Assembly: GCF_001704415.2 (NCBI RefSeq)
Contig: NC_030826.1
Coordinates: forward strand, 53,773,362 to 53,837,361
Source of the DNA: Capra hircus
Lineage: Eukaryota; Chordata; Mammalia; Artiodactyla; Bovidae
Direction of reading: 5' to 3'
DNA: 64,000 nucleotides
Shown here piece after piece: positions 24,381 to 37,899 of the stretch. Made by a program: the position numbers and the translations under genes. Under the pieces are notes generated by a model. That model was not told the DNA's origin and ran no database searches. It was given only the letters and a program-made list of their open reading frames with translations. Every line of letters begins with the position of its first letter. The first letter of the stretch is position 1.

Positions 24381-26607
24381 CAGGCTCCCTCTGACTCCCA
24401 GCCCCTTCCTGGTCTTTGCACCCCGCCTCCCTGAACTGACCATGCAGCTGTTCTGTCCTTCTGTGGCTCCATCCAGGGGCTGCCCAGCCCAGGTTATCAG
24501 GCAAGCACCTGCTTATGCTTTTCTCTTTACATTTGTTCTTTGAGCCTCTGAGTGTTTTCTGGCCAATACAAGCTTAAGGAAAACCTCCCTAAGGACTGAA
24601 CAGACCTGTTTTCTGAGCAGGGCGGGCACTGTACCCTGGGCATCCTTGGAGGTGACCAGCCTTAAATGTGACCCCTAAGGTATCCTCCTGTCCCCTGCAC
24701 TTTCTTCTCAAAAGAGCCAGTGTGGAAGCCTTCAGCCACAGTTGCAGGTGGACAGATAAAGTGCCCCCCAACCTTTCACAGAGCCACACCCTCAAAATAG
24801 ACAACTTCTCAAGTCTGCTTCTGGCCTGCGGGAGAGGGAAAAAATGAGAGCTGTACACAGTGAACTCGAAACCCTCCGTGCCAGAGACCGCTCTGGGAGA
24901 CCCACCCCCGCCCCCACCACCCAGCACCACCAGCTCCACCAGCTCAGCCTGATAACCTCTGACCTGCCTGCCGGCCATGCGGGGGCCAGGCTGCCAATCA
25001 GTACCTCCCTGATTCCCACCCTAAGAAGCCCCCAGAAAGACAGGCCCTTCCAGCCACAAGCGGCAGGGACCAGGACGCAGGGAGAAGGAGAGGGCCCTCT
25101 CATACACACACCAAGAAACTTCCCAGGTCCCCTCCATCACCAGAGACACAACCTACCCAGCCTGAAAGCCCCTCGGTTGGGGGAGGTCCAGAGCAGCAGA
25201 GAGAAAACGCCTCCAGGAAACAGAGCTGCAGGCAAGAGTAATTCCTTTCTTAACTGAAAATGGAGAATTTCAGCCAAGTTGTCCTCAGCAGAACTGCTGG
25301 GTGTAGGAGGGTCTGAGGGGGAGGGGGCGTCTGTGCAGATGACCCAGAGCTGGGGGCTGCTGGACGATGCATGGAGTTGTCACGAGTCACCTCTACACAC
25401 TGCCTGAGCTAGGCAGCGGACCCCTCTAGCCTCAGCACACTGGTCTCTTCCAGCTGGGACACCCAATGACCCCATGAGGGCGACCTTGGGGGCTGCCACC
25501 AGCTCCAAGTTTCTCTCATCACTCCTGCAACCACAGGCTCAGTGATTCCGAATACTCAGCAGAGCTGGAGGGGCCGGGAGAGGCCACCTCCCCTCCTAGT
25601 CTGAGGTCGAGGACCGAGGCTCCGGCCACAGTCCTCTGCAGCCGAACATGCCGCTGCCAGCGCTGTCTGCAGAACTGGCCCCACAGCCTGCGTGTTTGGG
25701 CTTCACTCCACTCAGCACTCCAATCTACAGCCGGAAAGAGTCAGCGGGACCCAGGGGTCCTGGCTCGGGCACCATCAGCCAAACGAATAGGCACTTTGAG
25801 TCTCTCAAACTGGGGTGGGAAGTTGCGTTGGGTGAGTTTTCTTTTTGACAATGAACCTTAAAAAATAATATCTATTGCTCTTTTCCTTACTCTAAAAGCA
25901 ATACAGAAAGTGTATCTGCAATGCAGAAAATCTGCAAAACACAGAGAAACAAAGCAAAAAATACCTATCAACCCACGACCAAGATAAGCACTATCAATAT
26001 TCTGGCAAACATCCTTCCAGTCTTTTCACTGCATGCGTATTTGTAAAGCAGGCTCACGGAGAGACACAGCCTTGGGCCTTTCTCCTGCAGCACCAGGTAG
26101 CCTGCATCGCCATATATTCTTGCATTTGTGCTCCAAATTCCTTTGCGGTTCTAAAGTTCTGGTTCCAGATCATTCTCAGCTCTAGCTGACAATCAGAATC
26201 ATTTCCAGAGCTTGTCAGAAGACAGATTACTGGTCCTCGCTTCCTAGAGCTCCTGTCAGGAGGGCTGGGTGGGCCTGGCACCCCAAGACTGTCTGGGGAG
26301 AAAGTGAGCAAGGACGTCTGCCCTCTGGTGGGCTCACAAGCCTCCTCTCCATGCCCCTCCTGGGAATCCTACAAGGATGACATCTAGGCATCCAACCCTT
26401 CCGGAGGCAGCCCCACCATCCCCCGAAGGCACCCAAGATCTCTGTCCAGCTTCAGTGGCCACCACTCAGCCCCTGAGCCGGTCACAAACCAAAGGACACA
26501 CTGGGCACTGCTAAGGCAGAGGTCCATGGGATGAGGGGGCGTGTCAGTCACAAGGCCCCCAGATCTGCCCAGGGCCCCTAGCAGTATCCCCTTAGAGAAG
26601 ATTGAGA
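24381..26607. other. Intronic sequence, mostly unique
   Basis: Positions 25860-26045 are A+T-rich with worn phrases ('aagataagcactatcaatattc', 'cattccttccagtctttt'-like) typical of an ancient mammalian repeat that I cannot name. The remainder is unique. Confidence 0.4.
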
Positions 26608-26788
26608 GGGACCTCCCTGGCGGTCCAGTGGTTAAGACTTTGCCTTCCAATACAGGAGGTGCAAGTGCAATCCCCGGTCAGGGGGCTAAGATCCCACATA
26701 CCTCCCGGCCAAAAAATAAAACCATAAAACAGAAGCAATATTGTGACAAACTCAATAAAGACTTTAAAAATGGTCCAGATCAAAAAAA
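26608..26788 (+). mobile_element. CHR-type SINE (CHRL-like)
   Basis: 'gggacctccctggcggtccag' head, with tail 'gcaatattgtgacaaactc' and 'aataaagactttaaaaatgg' followed by poly(A) and an (AG)n run to about 26805. Confidence 0.9.
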
Positions 26789-27004
26789 AGAGAGAGAGAG
26801 AGAGAAGGTCGAAGCCGCCCAGGGCCTCCATACTAACTCACCTGCTCCAGGAAACAGGCAGAGAGAGGCCCAGTGCTGGCGTCCAGGGTCCCAGCCAGCC
26901 TCCCTTCCCCTCGACTCCCAGAACAGCCATCATGTTCCTCCCAAAAGACCATCACCATCTTGCGGCCAGGAGCCAAGCTCGTCCGTCCACGTCGGGCCCT
27001 GATG

Positions 27005-27340
27005 CAGAGTGTGTTCCCCCAAATTCATAGGCTGAATGCTCTCCCTCAAGGTGATGGGGCCTTAGAGGTAGAGCCTTTGGGGGTGCTGAGGTCTTGAGGG
27101 TGGAGCCCTCATGATGGGATCAGCACTCTTCTAAAAGAGACCCCAGAGAGCTCTCTCTCCCCTTTTGCCCTGTATCGGCACGGTGAGAATATGCTGTCTG
27201 CGAACCAGGAAGCCACCGCCAGACAATGAATCTGCCAGAGTCTCGACCTTGGACGTCCAGCCTCCAGAACTGAGAGAAGTAAATGTATGCTATGTAAGCC
27301 CCCCAGTCTGTGGTCTTTTTGTTACTAAGACGAGGGCCTG
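27005..27340 (+). mobile_element. MaLR/MLT1-related LTR
   Basis: 'tgtgttcccccaaattcatag', 'gagggtggagccctcatg', 'aaaagagaccccagagagc' and 'agcctccagaactgagag' are diagnostic LTR phrases. Exact subfamily not assigned. Confidence 0.8.
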
Positions 27341-27377
27341 GGACCAAGCCTCATGTGACTTACGAGCCTCTAAGAAG

Positions 27378-27560
27378 TGCTTATTGCCTTGACGGTGCTC
27401 ACCACACACCAGGCACAACCCTAAGGGCTTATTCACCTCCCAAGATCTCCAGATGAGCTATCTGCCTCTCGTCCCCATTTTACAGATGGGAAACTGAGGC
27501 ACAGAGAGGTGAACAACCAGCCGAACATCCCAGCACGGGTGAGGTGAAGTCAGACTGAGC
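27378..27560 (+). mobile_element. MIR SINE relic
   Basis: 'ccattttacagatgggaaac' followed by 'tgaggcacagagaggtg' is the MIR core and 3' region. Confidence 0.85.
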
Positions 27561-27979
27561 CAGCATGTTAAACCATCACACCACGCTACCTCCACACCCC
27601 ACCTCGCCCCCTAAAAGTCAGACTCTCAGTAACTGTACAGCACCGGCTACAGGCCACACCAGCACAGCACCTGTATTGTACTGAGCCTCAGACGCACACC
27701 TGCAGGATGAGCCCTGTGATTCCAGCGTCACTAATGTGGTCACCAAGCTGGAAAGAGATGAGGCCAGGATATGAACACAGGCAGCCTCTGCCAGACCCCA
27801 AGCTCTGGCCCACTGCTAGGTAGACTGCGATTTCCATTCTGGCCAGGCAGGGTCAGCCCAGGAGGCAGCCCAGGTGAGAACCGGGGCACAGTGCACCAGG
27901 GTCTCCCTTCCAGTGTGGCCTCGGGATACCCGTAACCTTCATGACTTGCCCATCTTGCTGCCTTCCAGGAGGACCAAGA

Positions 27980-28045
27980 GCCCTTGAATACAGAGTGCCC
28001 AGCCTGGGGCCTGGCACGTCGAAGGTGCTCAAGACAGAGACGGTT
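27980..28045 (+). mobile_element. MIR-like fragment
   Basis: 'gcctggggcctggcacg' and 'gaaggtgctcaag' match the MIR middle segment. Confidence 0.5.
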
Positions 28046-28516
28046 ACAAAAATCAAGAACCAGCACCATCAGAGGAAGTGCCTGTGAGTGAAAGGGGAAC
28101 AGCTGGAAGGGCCGGGACTTGGATCAGAGAACAAAAAATTCGGGAGGGAGGCTGGAGCCCAACAGCTGGCTCTGGGGCAGCTGCTCGCAGGAGCCCAGCT
28201 CCATCACGTAAATATTAGGAGATGCAAATATCTGAGCACCCCTCCCAGCCCAGCTTCATGGGGAGGCTGCAGCCAGGGCAGGGGCAAGGTCTCCCCCTTC
28301 ACTGGTGTCCCCACCCCTCCCCCAGCTGCCCCCAAACTCCTCTACCTGGGCAGGAGCTGGGGTGGGGGCAGCCACCAGGAGGGAGGGGACACAGCCCCAT
28401 CTGCCCCCTCTCCTCTGCACGGGGCCTGCAAAGGGGTGAATGAATGAGCGCCTTCCCCATCTCGTCCCCTCCTCATTGCTTCTTTTGTAGTTTAGCAGGA
28501 AAGTAGAGCAGCCCCT

Positions 28517-28795
28517 CCCAGAGAAGGCAATGGCACCCCTCTCCAGTACTCTGGCCTGGAAAATCCCATGGACGGAGGAGCCTGGTAGGCTGCAGTCCAT
28601 GGGGTCGCTAAGAGTTGAACACGACTGAGCAACTTCACTTTCACTTTTCACTTTTATGCATTGGAGAAGGAAATGGCAACCCACTCCAGTGTTCTTGCCT
28701 GGAGAATCCCAGGGACTGGGGAGCCTGGTGGGCTGCCGTCTATGGGGTCGCACAGAGTGGGACACGACTGAAGCGACTTAGCAGCAGCAGCAGCG
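28517..28795 (+). mobile_element. Bov-A2 SINE (dimeric BovA)
   Basis: Two BovA units in tandem ('ggcacccctctccagtactc' and 'ggcaacccactccagtgttc') ending in (CAG)n. A perfect 11-bp duplication GAGCAGCCCCT flanks it (28506-28516, 28796-28806). Confidence 0.95.
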
Positions 28796-28806
28796 GAGCA
28801 GCCCCT

Positions 28807-30734
28807 TCAGAGGTCTTTCTGATGGAATCCCGGAGGGAAAAGCTCGCCACTCCAGACCCACCACCCTCGCTACAGAAACACATCATGTGCCCCTCTTCCA
28901 CCTGGACTAGATGCACCATCCAAGTCTTTCCCCGCAATCTGACCAGGAGGAAAGCTGGAGCCTGAGCTCCTCCACACCCCGACCTATGTCTGCAGGCACT
29001 GCCCCCTCCCACCACCCTCTGCCTCAATGCCAAGGGTACCTGCGCCAGATGTGGGCATAACACGGTCTTCCAAACCAACTACACAGGCAGAAATCGCAAC
29101 AGGAGGTAGCCAGCACCATCTGCCTGGAGACCCTGCCTGGTAAACTCCTACCCAGGACTCTGCTTGGTGTCCCTTCCTCCAAGAAGCCTTCCTGAACCTA
29201 CCCCTCTCCTGGGCTCATGCCTGGAGCCCCAGAATGGAGAACAGAACTAGCACTTAGCTGGCGCCCACGGTTAACTGTTGAGTAAACAAACGAATGAGCT
29301 GGCTGCCTCTCCCATCCAGGCCATCCTCCTCCCAGCCCACCAGACACAGAAAGATTCTAGCACTTACTTCATTTTTGAACTGAAGGCAAAAAAAAAAACC
29401 CAAATCCAATTTCTTTACAGAGCACTCCTCCCCTGACTTGTGATGGGGGACAGGAGGCAGGGGACAGCGGAAAAGGCCGCCCCTCTGGGCCTGGGATGGA
29501 GCCAGGAAAACTTGTATGCTTTTACTGTAGATGATATCGGTCTCCGGGGACTCAGGGCAGGGGCCTGGCCTGCCCCTTAGAGGGAAACTGCCCACCCACG
29601 TGGAAAGGAGGGCCAGAGAGCCCTGCTGGGGGCTGGCTTTCTGCACCCAGGGAGGGGCCGGCCAGGCTCCAGACTGAGGTCCTGCCTAGGAGAGTCTGGA
29701 GAACCGGCAGCCTGCTGGCCACTGACGGTCAGAACCAGAAAGTTTTCTATCTCACCGAAGACAGGGGAGGGGAGAAGGTGAGGTGGCCAGAATCTGGGCC
29801 ACTCTGCCTGGGACACCACTCCTTCTTCCTGCCAAAAAAAAAAAAACCGAGGCCATTCCACAGGTGAACTTCCCGAAGGCAGAGGGGGTGGTCGCTGTTC
29901 CAGTGTCTCCCTTTCCATTCCCATGGGGACCCTCAGCCACAGTCTCCCACTTGGAGGTGCTTCCCACATGGAGGTCCCCCCCACATGGAGGTCCCCAGGG
30001 GACAGTCAAAAGCCCACGGCCAGAGGAGCCATCAGCCTGCACTCCTTGAAAGGCAGGGGAGGGCTGTGGGTTTGACAACTAGGAAGCTGGATTAGAAACT
30101 CAGAGTAAGTGCCTGTGACTGGTCATAAAAGACCAGACACCGGCTGCAAAGAGCTCACAGTTCCAACCCCTCCTTGAACAAGCAAGGGAAAAACCAGCCC
30201 CAGGAACTCCCAGCTCAGACTTGCTAAGACCCAGGCAGCAAGGCAAACTCAACTCCCTATCCCTGCCCCATCTCCCGAAAGAGCCACGTAAGGCCCCCCC
30301 AGGGTGGGGTGCCCATGCTCCCCCTATTTGTACCCAGGGGGACATCCATCAAACCCCTAGCCAGACAGTCCCTCAGAGGCTGCAGTAACCAGAGGACGTG
30401 TGGGGGGCGGGGGGGAGGAACCAGTCACCTCTCCTGCCTCCCCTCCCTCATCCCACCTGGACCCTCCTGGAGGTGTTTGAGGGCAGGGCTCCCGATCTTG
30501 GGGACAGAAACACAACAAGCTCTAAGCCATGCACTGGGAGGGCACGCTAATGTGTTCAAGGCCAGGTCCTTCGATTTTCTTAATTTTGCATCTCGGGGCA
30601 GAGATGGGTTTCCCCAGATGGCCCGGAGACTGGGAACAGAAAAGGCTGGAGACTGCGGGGCTCAGCATTCCAGGAGGGATTGTCAGACTCAGAAATCTGA
30701 GAGAGAGGGTCAACCGAGAAAAACCACGCAACAC
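28807..30734. other. Intronic unique sequence
   Basis: Positions 29150-29240 ('cctccaagaagccttcctg') resemble an L2 fragment. Three 17-bp tandem copies lie at 29946-29996. No exon was recognised. Confidence 0.45.
29946..29996 (+). repeat. Three tandem copies of a 17-bp unit
   Basis: CCCACWTGGAGGT-type units start at 29946, 29963 and 29980. The second and third are nearly identical and the first has diverged. Confidence 0.75.
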
Positions 30735-30748
30735 AAAAAAGAAAGAGG

Positions 30749-32056
30749 TTGCCCAGAATGGGAGAAAATAATTGCAAATGAAGCAACTGACAAAGGATTA
30801 ATTTCCAAAACATACAAGCAACTCAGCAGCTCAATATCAGAAAACTAAAACAACCCAATCAATAAAATGGGCAGAAGACCTGAACAGACATTTTTCCAAA
30901 GAAGACACACAGATATCTAATAAACATGTGAAAAAATGCTCAGTGTCATTACTGTTAGAGAAATGCACATCAAAATTATTAACACAATGCAGTACCATCT
31001 TATACTAGTCAGAATGGACATTATCAACAACAACAAAAACCTACAAACAATAAATACTGGAGAGGATGTGGAGAAAAGGGAACCCTGTTGCACTATAGAT
31101 GGGAATGTAAATTGATACGGCCACTATGGAGATCAGTAAAGAGGTTTCTTTAAAAACTAGGACTAGAACTACCATCTCTCAGTTCAGTCGCTCAGTCGTG
31201 TCCAACTCTATGCGACCCCATGAACCGCAGCACGCCAGGCCTCCCTGTCCATCACCAACTCCCAGAGTCCACCCAAACCCATGTCCATCGAGTCAGTGAT
31301 GCCATCCAGCCATCTCATCCTCTGTCATCCCCTTCTCCTGCCCCCAATCCTTCCCAGCATCAGGGTCTTTTCAAATGAACTACCATATGACCCTGCAATC
31401 CCACTACTGGGCATATACCCTTAGAAAACCACAATACTAAAAGACACATGTACCCCAATGTTCACTGTAGCACTGTTTACAATAGCCAGGACACAGAAGC
31501 AACCCAGATGTCCGTCGACAGGTGAATGGATAAAGAAGTTGTCTATATGTTTCAGATATACAGTGGAGTATTACACAGCTGTAAAAAGGGATGAATTTGA
31601 GTCAGTTCTAGTGAGGTGGATGAAACTAGAACCTGTTATACAGAGTGAAATAAGTCAGGAAGAGAAAAACAAATATTGTCTATTAACATATAGATAATGG
31701 GATCTAGAAAAATAGTACTGATGAACCTATTGCTGTGGCAATAACAGAGATGCCAACATAGAGAGCGGACTTGGGGCCACAGAGAGGGAAGGAGAGGGTG
31801 GGACGAATTGAGAGAATGGCATTGAGACATGTACATTACCATATGTAAAACGGATAGCTAATGGGAACTTGCTGTACAACATAAGGAGCTCAACCGGGTG
31901 CTGTGACAACCTAGAGGGGTGGGATGGGCCGGGAGGCGGAGGGGAGGTTCAGGAGGGAGGGGACACGTGCATGCCTATGGCTGACTCACGCTGATGTACG
32001 GCAGAAGCCAACACAACATGTAGAGCAATTATCCTCCAATTAAAAATGACTTTTTG
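30749..32056 (+). mobile_element. Ruminant L1 3' end, containing a nested BovB end
   Basis: Starts in the ORF2 C-terminal region ('gagaaaataattgcaaatg') and runs through 'gggcatataccctta' and 'acctagaggggtgggatg' to 'caattatcctccaattaaa'. A perfect 14-bp duplication AAAAAAGAAAGAGG flanks it (30735-30748, 32057-32070). Frames are broken by stops and by the BovB insertion at 31176. Confidence 0.93.
31176..31376 (-). mobile_element. BovB 3'-end insertion inside L1
   Basis: Reverse complement of the BovB terminus ('cagttcagtcgctcagtcg', 'ccagccatctcatcctctg'), truncated 5' at 'gggtcttttcaaat'. A perfect 10-bp duplication GAACTACCAT flanks it (31166-31175, 31377-31386). Confidence 0.95.
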
Positions 32057-32070
32057 AAAAAAGAAAGAGG

Positions 32071-34310
32071 CAGGTTGGAGCCTCATTCCTGGGCTCCTCA
32101 CTGCCCCTGCAACCCTACTCCGTGCTACGGGCAGGGGCGCTCACTGTGTACACTCTCCAATCGCATGGAGGCCATTCTCTTGTCCCTCTGCCTAAATCTC
32201 GGGGCATTGGCAGCACTTTAAAAACTGACAACAAACTTGAAGTGTCCAGACCGTCTCTTGGTCTAGGCTGAACGGAGCCTTCAGGCTCCGTCCAGACCAA
32301 ATTAAACAGCCGGAGCCCAGAAATGCCCCCAGCGCCGGGGGAAGGGGGGTGTCTAGGGGCCAACCATTGGGTCTGTTTGGCCAGAGACATTACAAATCCT
32401 CAGCCTTCTGGGACCGGGTTCCACAGACTTCCAGCCCGTTTCATCTCATAAGCAACTTAGCCTCCAAATTTGGGAAAAACCGAGAGGAGGCTGGAAAGAC
32501 AGCCGCTGTCTAGACCACGTTTCCTCGGTGGTGCCGTCAAGGGAAAGCAAAGGAACTTGCTTCCCGGCTGGGTTTCTGGGATGAACCCAGGAAATGACAT
32601 CCCCCGGGGCCTTGACTTCTGATAAATCTCTCCCAAGAGTCCCCTGGCTTGCCCAGCACCTCTTACCCTCTACCCTAGCCCACCATTCTAAACACACCAC
32701 CAGGCCTTTGAGGGTCTACACCATGACCCACTGCTACCTGCCCTTGGGAACTCCAAGCCCATCAGAAGTAGCTGGTCTGGCCTGGCAGGAAGGTGGGACT
32801 CCTGGGTTTGGGGGCCACCACGGATCCCTTAAGCCTGGCCCCCAGGTCCGTGTTGTTGGCCTGTGGTCCTGTCTGTACCCCAAGAAGGCTTATATTAGCA
32901 GCCAACCCACCCCCAGCACAATGAGTGAGGGGCATTCAGCTGGTAAACAGGCAGTGGCGGGGGGGAGGATAATGGTGATGCCTGAACTGAACCGTGGTAG
33001 GGGGCTCCATCTCTGAATGTGACATTCCCCTGACTGCTGGACGTTCAAGGAGAAAAAGAAGGTGAGGCCCCATTCTGCTCAGCCAGCACCAGGATGAGGG
33101 CTGTAGCACTCCCTTAGAGGCCTGCCAAGGCCACGGTCACCAGGCTGAGAAGTCTCCAGCTCTGCAGGGTGAGCGTGCCATCTGCCCTTGGCAACGTCAC
33201 GTCATGAACAGGCCGCAAGGCCAACTGCTTCCACCAGCAGGACAGTCTCGCTCACAAACATGGCCTGAGCAAGTACACCCACTGTGTGGCCATCCACTGT
33301 GTGTCGGGCCCAGGGATGTCCATGGCTGCCACTGAGCCTGAGGGCTCCTTTCTCCAGGCACAGAGGCCCCAGCCCAAGCTCATCTGCTTCTCACATGGGC
33401 ACGTGGGTGCAGGGCTAACCAGCCCCTGGGAGTGAGCTCGGGGCACGCAGCTCTGGCTTCCAAGTCCCGGCTTCTCCACACTGGCCCCAGAGGGGATGAT
33501 GCACCAAGTTACAGATTTGCAACACAATCAGGAGTAGCATAGGGCTGCTGGTCAAGGAGGATGTCGCGGTCAGTACGCCCCGTCCCTGACACCAGCTCCC
33601 GGTTCCGACTCTCTTTCAGGAAGGCTGGCAGCCAGCAAAGGCATGGGCAGGCAGCCCGACCCCACTGTCTCCAAAGCCAGGCCGTACAGCATATGCCTCT
33701 GTCGTCTGCAGGGCGGGCCCATAGCCCACCCATCTGGGGTGCTCCGGGGTCGGGGGAGACTGGGATGACCTCCCTAGTGAAGGAACCCTGCAGGCAGCCC
33801 ACTTGACCCAAGTCTCCAAGTTCTGCCTGTGAGACAGCGTGACACCTCCCAGGCTTGGGCAAGGACTCCCGTGCTGGCCAGTAGCACAAGTATCTGCCCT
33901 GAATCTACCGTGCTGACCGTGGTATACAACCTCACTCACCACCACTCCCCCCGACCACTCGGGGACCCAACAGACCCTCGCACCCCTTCCCTTCCATCAC
34001 CCAGATTCCTGCATTTAGGCATCCACACCCACCCGATTATGGCAAATACCTGACCCCCACCTCGAGCCCCAACAGCAGCAGCACCCACCATACTTCCAGG
34101 AACAGGAACCAGGCTCAGGCTGTTGACTATCTCCCCAAGACGATCCTTGGACAGAGGCTGTTCATAACCCCACTCAACAGAAGGGGAAACCGAGGCTCAC
34201 GGGCCAAGACTCCTTTACCACCCAGCTGCCCTACCCACCACTTCCCTCCAAAGGCCCTCCTTCTCCTTTGGGATGCAAACTCTACCCACTTGTCCCTTTC
34301 AAACCTTCCT
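32071..34310. other. Intronic unique sequence
   Basis: No confident repeat or exon. A MIR-like phrase ('cagaaggggaaaccgaggc') occurs near 34130-34215. Confidence 0.4.
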
Positions 34311-34426
34311 ACAGTGGGTAGGATTCCATGCTTCCACTGCCAAAGGCCCAGGTTCAATCTCTGGTCGGGAACTAAGAGCCCACAGGCTGTGTGGTACAGC
34401 ACCACCCCCCGACCCCGAAAAAAAAA
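34311..34426 (+). mobile_element. Short CHR-type SINE
   Basis: 'gattccatgcttccactgc', 'ggttcaatctctggtcggg' and 'gagcccacaggctgtgtgg' end in a poly(A). Confidence 0.8.
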
Positions 34427-37400
34427 GACTTCCTGGAAGGATCTGTGTCCTCCAGGAAGCCTTTCCAGATGGACACCCCACAGCATGGGATGTCCCTGCC
34501 CAACCCACCTCCCTGGCCCACGTCTAAACCTCAGCCCCACTGATGATGGGGACCCTTCTGCCACCTGGCACTTCCTCACAATCAAGACAGAGGTTGAGTC
34601 TAGTCCCAGGCCTTGGACCCAACAGCACCAGGCCAACGCAGCTGGTGGTAGTCAGACCCGTCAGAGAGCCAGCCCCTTGTAGCCACAAGCAGGTATCAGT
34701 GGAGTCCCAGGAAGGCTGGTTCCTTCCATCCAGCGAGTGATCGCACACCACCACAGCACCTGTCTCCTGCCACAGGTGAGCACTGTGGGGATGCTGTATT
34801 CTCAAGAGGCCTCAGGTCTCGCTGAAAAGCAGGACTCGTCGCTCAATAAGCCCAGCGGTGTTAATTAGGGGCAGATTCACACCCATCAGCAAGCTAGGCC
34901 TTGTCCTCCTGGGAGAGGGGCACCTGGACCCAGCCATCGAAGGGAGCCCTGGTCCAGGAGGCGTCTGGGCTCCTAGACGAGCAGGTGCAACTGCAGAGTC
35001 TTATCTCCCCACCCGTCTCCCTGCCCGCTGCCCGCTCCACGCTCTGGGACCCAGCTGGCAGGGTCCCATAAGGAGACGTCAGAGGACAGACGTCAAAGGT
35101 TCAGAAGGGCAGACACCTCCTCCAGGCGGGAGAGACAGCTCTGGGACCGGAACTCCTGGGTCCTGGGCCAGATTGCGTCTCAACCAACATCAAGGACTTT
35201 CAGGATTTTTTCGGCCCATGCAAATCCGGTTACAGCCAACCCTGCTGGGAAAGTAGGCCAACAGCTGGCACTTGGAAGGGCTTTTGTTACACAAAGACCC
35301 GACTTGTAATAGCGTTTGCGATAACAGATTTGGCCTGCCTTCGTTAGAGAACATGCCGTCCGCCTGCCCCGTACTCCACCAGCCGGGAGCCAGATAGCAG
35401 ATGTGGTCACCCTTCCAGCCACCCCATCACACGGGGAGTGATGGGTGCTGAGGCCACCTGCAGCCCATCTTCCAACAGGGGAAACGAAACTTTAAAAAAA
35501 TCAATTCAGCAAAACACAAAATGTTCTTCCTGCCCCTTCATGAGGGTCTCCATGGAGCCCTGAGATCCTCCTTGGAGGGAGGGCAGGGGCCATAATGTGG
35601 GAGGTTCACACCCACGGAGGACACTGACCCCCGCCCGGCAGTCCCCAGGGGAGACCTGAATCCACAGACGCTTCCAAAATAGGAGACAGGCTGAATCTCC
35701 ACGCCACCTCGGTGATGGCGGGGGAGCTTAACAACCTCACCCTCAATCCTCCAGGGTAGGTAAGGGGATAAGCAGAAACAACAGGATGAAAAGAGAAGAG
35801 TGTTCCCCAGGAAAGGGAGAAGCATGTGCCCGGGATATGGGGTGTCAGCAGAATTTAACCAGGGGTATCCACTTCACAAACCCCCTGACACACACACACC
35901 TCCACTGGGACAGCTTTCTGACTGCCCTGCAGGGTCTGCTACCTTGGCCTGGATACTGCCATCGCCCCAGACCTCCAGGGAACACCCCAACAGAGCCAGT
36001 GGGACCCAGTCGTAGGACTCCCAGTCTGCTCCGGTTGAAAGTCACCCCCAGCAGCCACAGTGGCTCAGAACTCTCCAGCCTTTGGTGGTGGCCCCTGGGG
36101 CCTCCATCTTTAGCCACCAACATATGCAGCTGTCGAGGAGCCAAGATTTCCTCCCACCCCTCTGACCCTACCTTGCAGAAACTGAGATATCAAGCGGGCA
36201 GCCCGGGCAGAGGCCCCCCACCAGCCCCACGGAAACAGACCAGCGCTCCTCCGGCTCCAATCCTGGCCACTCTGGCTGCCTCCCCAGGATGGTCTGGGCT
36301 CCCGGCAGGCAGGCACACCTGGTCCTCCGTGACCTTGCTCGTCTGACTGTCACGAGCTGGCCCCTCTCATGCCCCAGCCCTAATGGGCCAGCTCATTCTG
36401 GCCTCCCCTACTCAGCTCACTGTCCCTGGCCCGAGCGGGCTCCTCCTCCCGCCTGCAACCAGATTTCCGCCTCCTCCACCACCACGACCTTTCTCCGTCC
36501 TGGTTCTGCCAACCAGTATCACTCACAGTTGCTCTGGGTCAGCACTCCTCCTGCCCTGATCTCTCCTTCCCACTGTCTGTCCAGGGCTGTCACTCTCCAC
36601 ACCCAACTCCACTCCGAGTTTCGGGGGCTCTTGGGGAGGCTGCCTTTTTGGTCTCCAAGCTGGCCATGTGTACAGAGCGCACACACGTATACACACACAC
36701 ACAACCAATGTGCACGCGAGGGGCTCTAACTCGCCTGCCCTCAGTGCATGAGTCTGCAGGGTACACAGTGGGGAGGCTGCCGCACACCAGGAACCAGAGG
36801 GTCCAGGCTCTGCTCCCTCAGTGAGAAATCCCCCCCTGAAAGCACAAGCGCGGGGCTGCCAACTGCCACACCAGGATGGTCTCAATGAGGCCATTGTCTC
36901 CACCAGATGAGAGAGTTGAGAAGCTGCCTGAGAAGCAGCTGCCGAGGCTGCTGGCATCTCCAGATGGGGCACTTCGGGAGAGGATGGAGTTGCATGCGGG
37001 CCCCGAGTCAGAGGCGCCAACAACCTCTGGGGCATGTACTGTGACAGCATGACCCCTAAACCTCCTCCTCCTCCGACTGCCTCAGGGCTCCTGACCTCCT
37101 GCTTTCATGTCAGGGACCGCGAACCGACCTAATTCACACAGGCCTCAGGAGAAGAGTATACAGAGTACAGGACCTGAAGCAGGCAGCCATCTCCAGGTCG
37201 ACCAGTTCTCCCACTCAGACTCTTAGGCATGAAAAGCCCTAGAAGTGTGTTCCTCCTCCGGCAGTGGCTGGGGGCAAGCTGAAGGCAAAACAGACTCGGG
37301 GAGACCTCAAGTATGAGCACACACTCCAAGAGGTCGGGACAAGCCATCACAGCTCTGTAGGCCAGAACTCTTCTCAGCGCTCAGTGTCACAGTCAGAGAA

Positions 37401-37899
37401 GTGCTCCAACCAGAGAGCCAGCCCCCAGCAGGCACGTCCCTAGCACAAGGCAAGCCAGAGCTGGACCCCACCCCCTCCTGCCTCTCCACCCCCTGCTAAG
37501 CCAGTCCAGGCCCAGCCCAGAATTACAGCTGTTGGGGCTCTGCCTGGGGTCCAGCCAGGCTCTGGTCCCCAGAAGTCCCCCTGCAAATGGAGCTGACCCC
37601 AAGTGGGCTAAGTGCCCGGCTGGACTCTGGGACCCCAGACCCCAGCCTTGATTCTGCCCTGAGGACCAGCCTGGCACCTGGACTTTTGTTCACTCCTTTC
37701 AACCCAGCCTTCCCCAGGTCGGGGCCCACCAGAAGGGTCTGCCCAAAGGCTGCCTGGGAGCCCCTCCGAGGGGCGGGGGCTCCAGATCTCAGCAGAGACA
37801 GACCCGCCCCTCCGAAATCTGGCTCCGAAGTGCTGAAGTGCTGCAGACTATTGTGTGAGCTTCCCTTCCGACCGCTTCATTCACTCCCCAGGAGGCAGG
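34427..37899. other. Unique intron sequence flanking the CpG island
   Basis: No SINE or LINE recognised. G+C content rises toward the island. A short CA tract lies at 36685-36702. Confidence 0.45.

Noticed and set aside
28780..28795. (CAG)n tract
   Set aside because: It is the normal 3' tail of Bov-A2 (also at 51702-51720), not an independent triplet-repeat locus.
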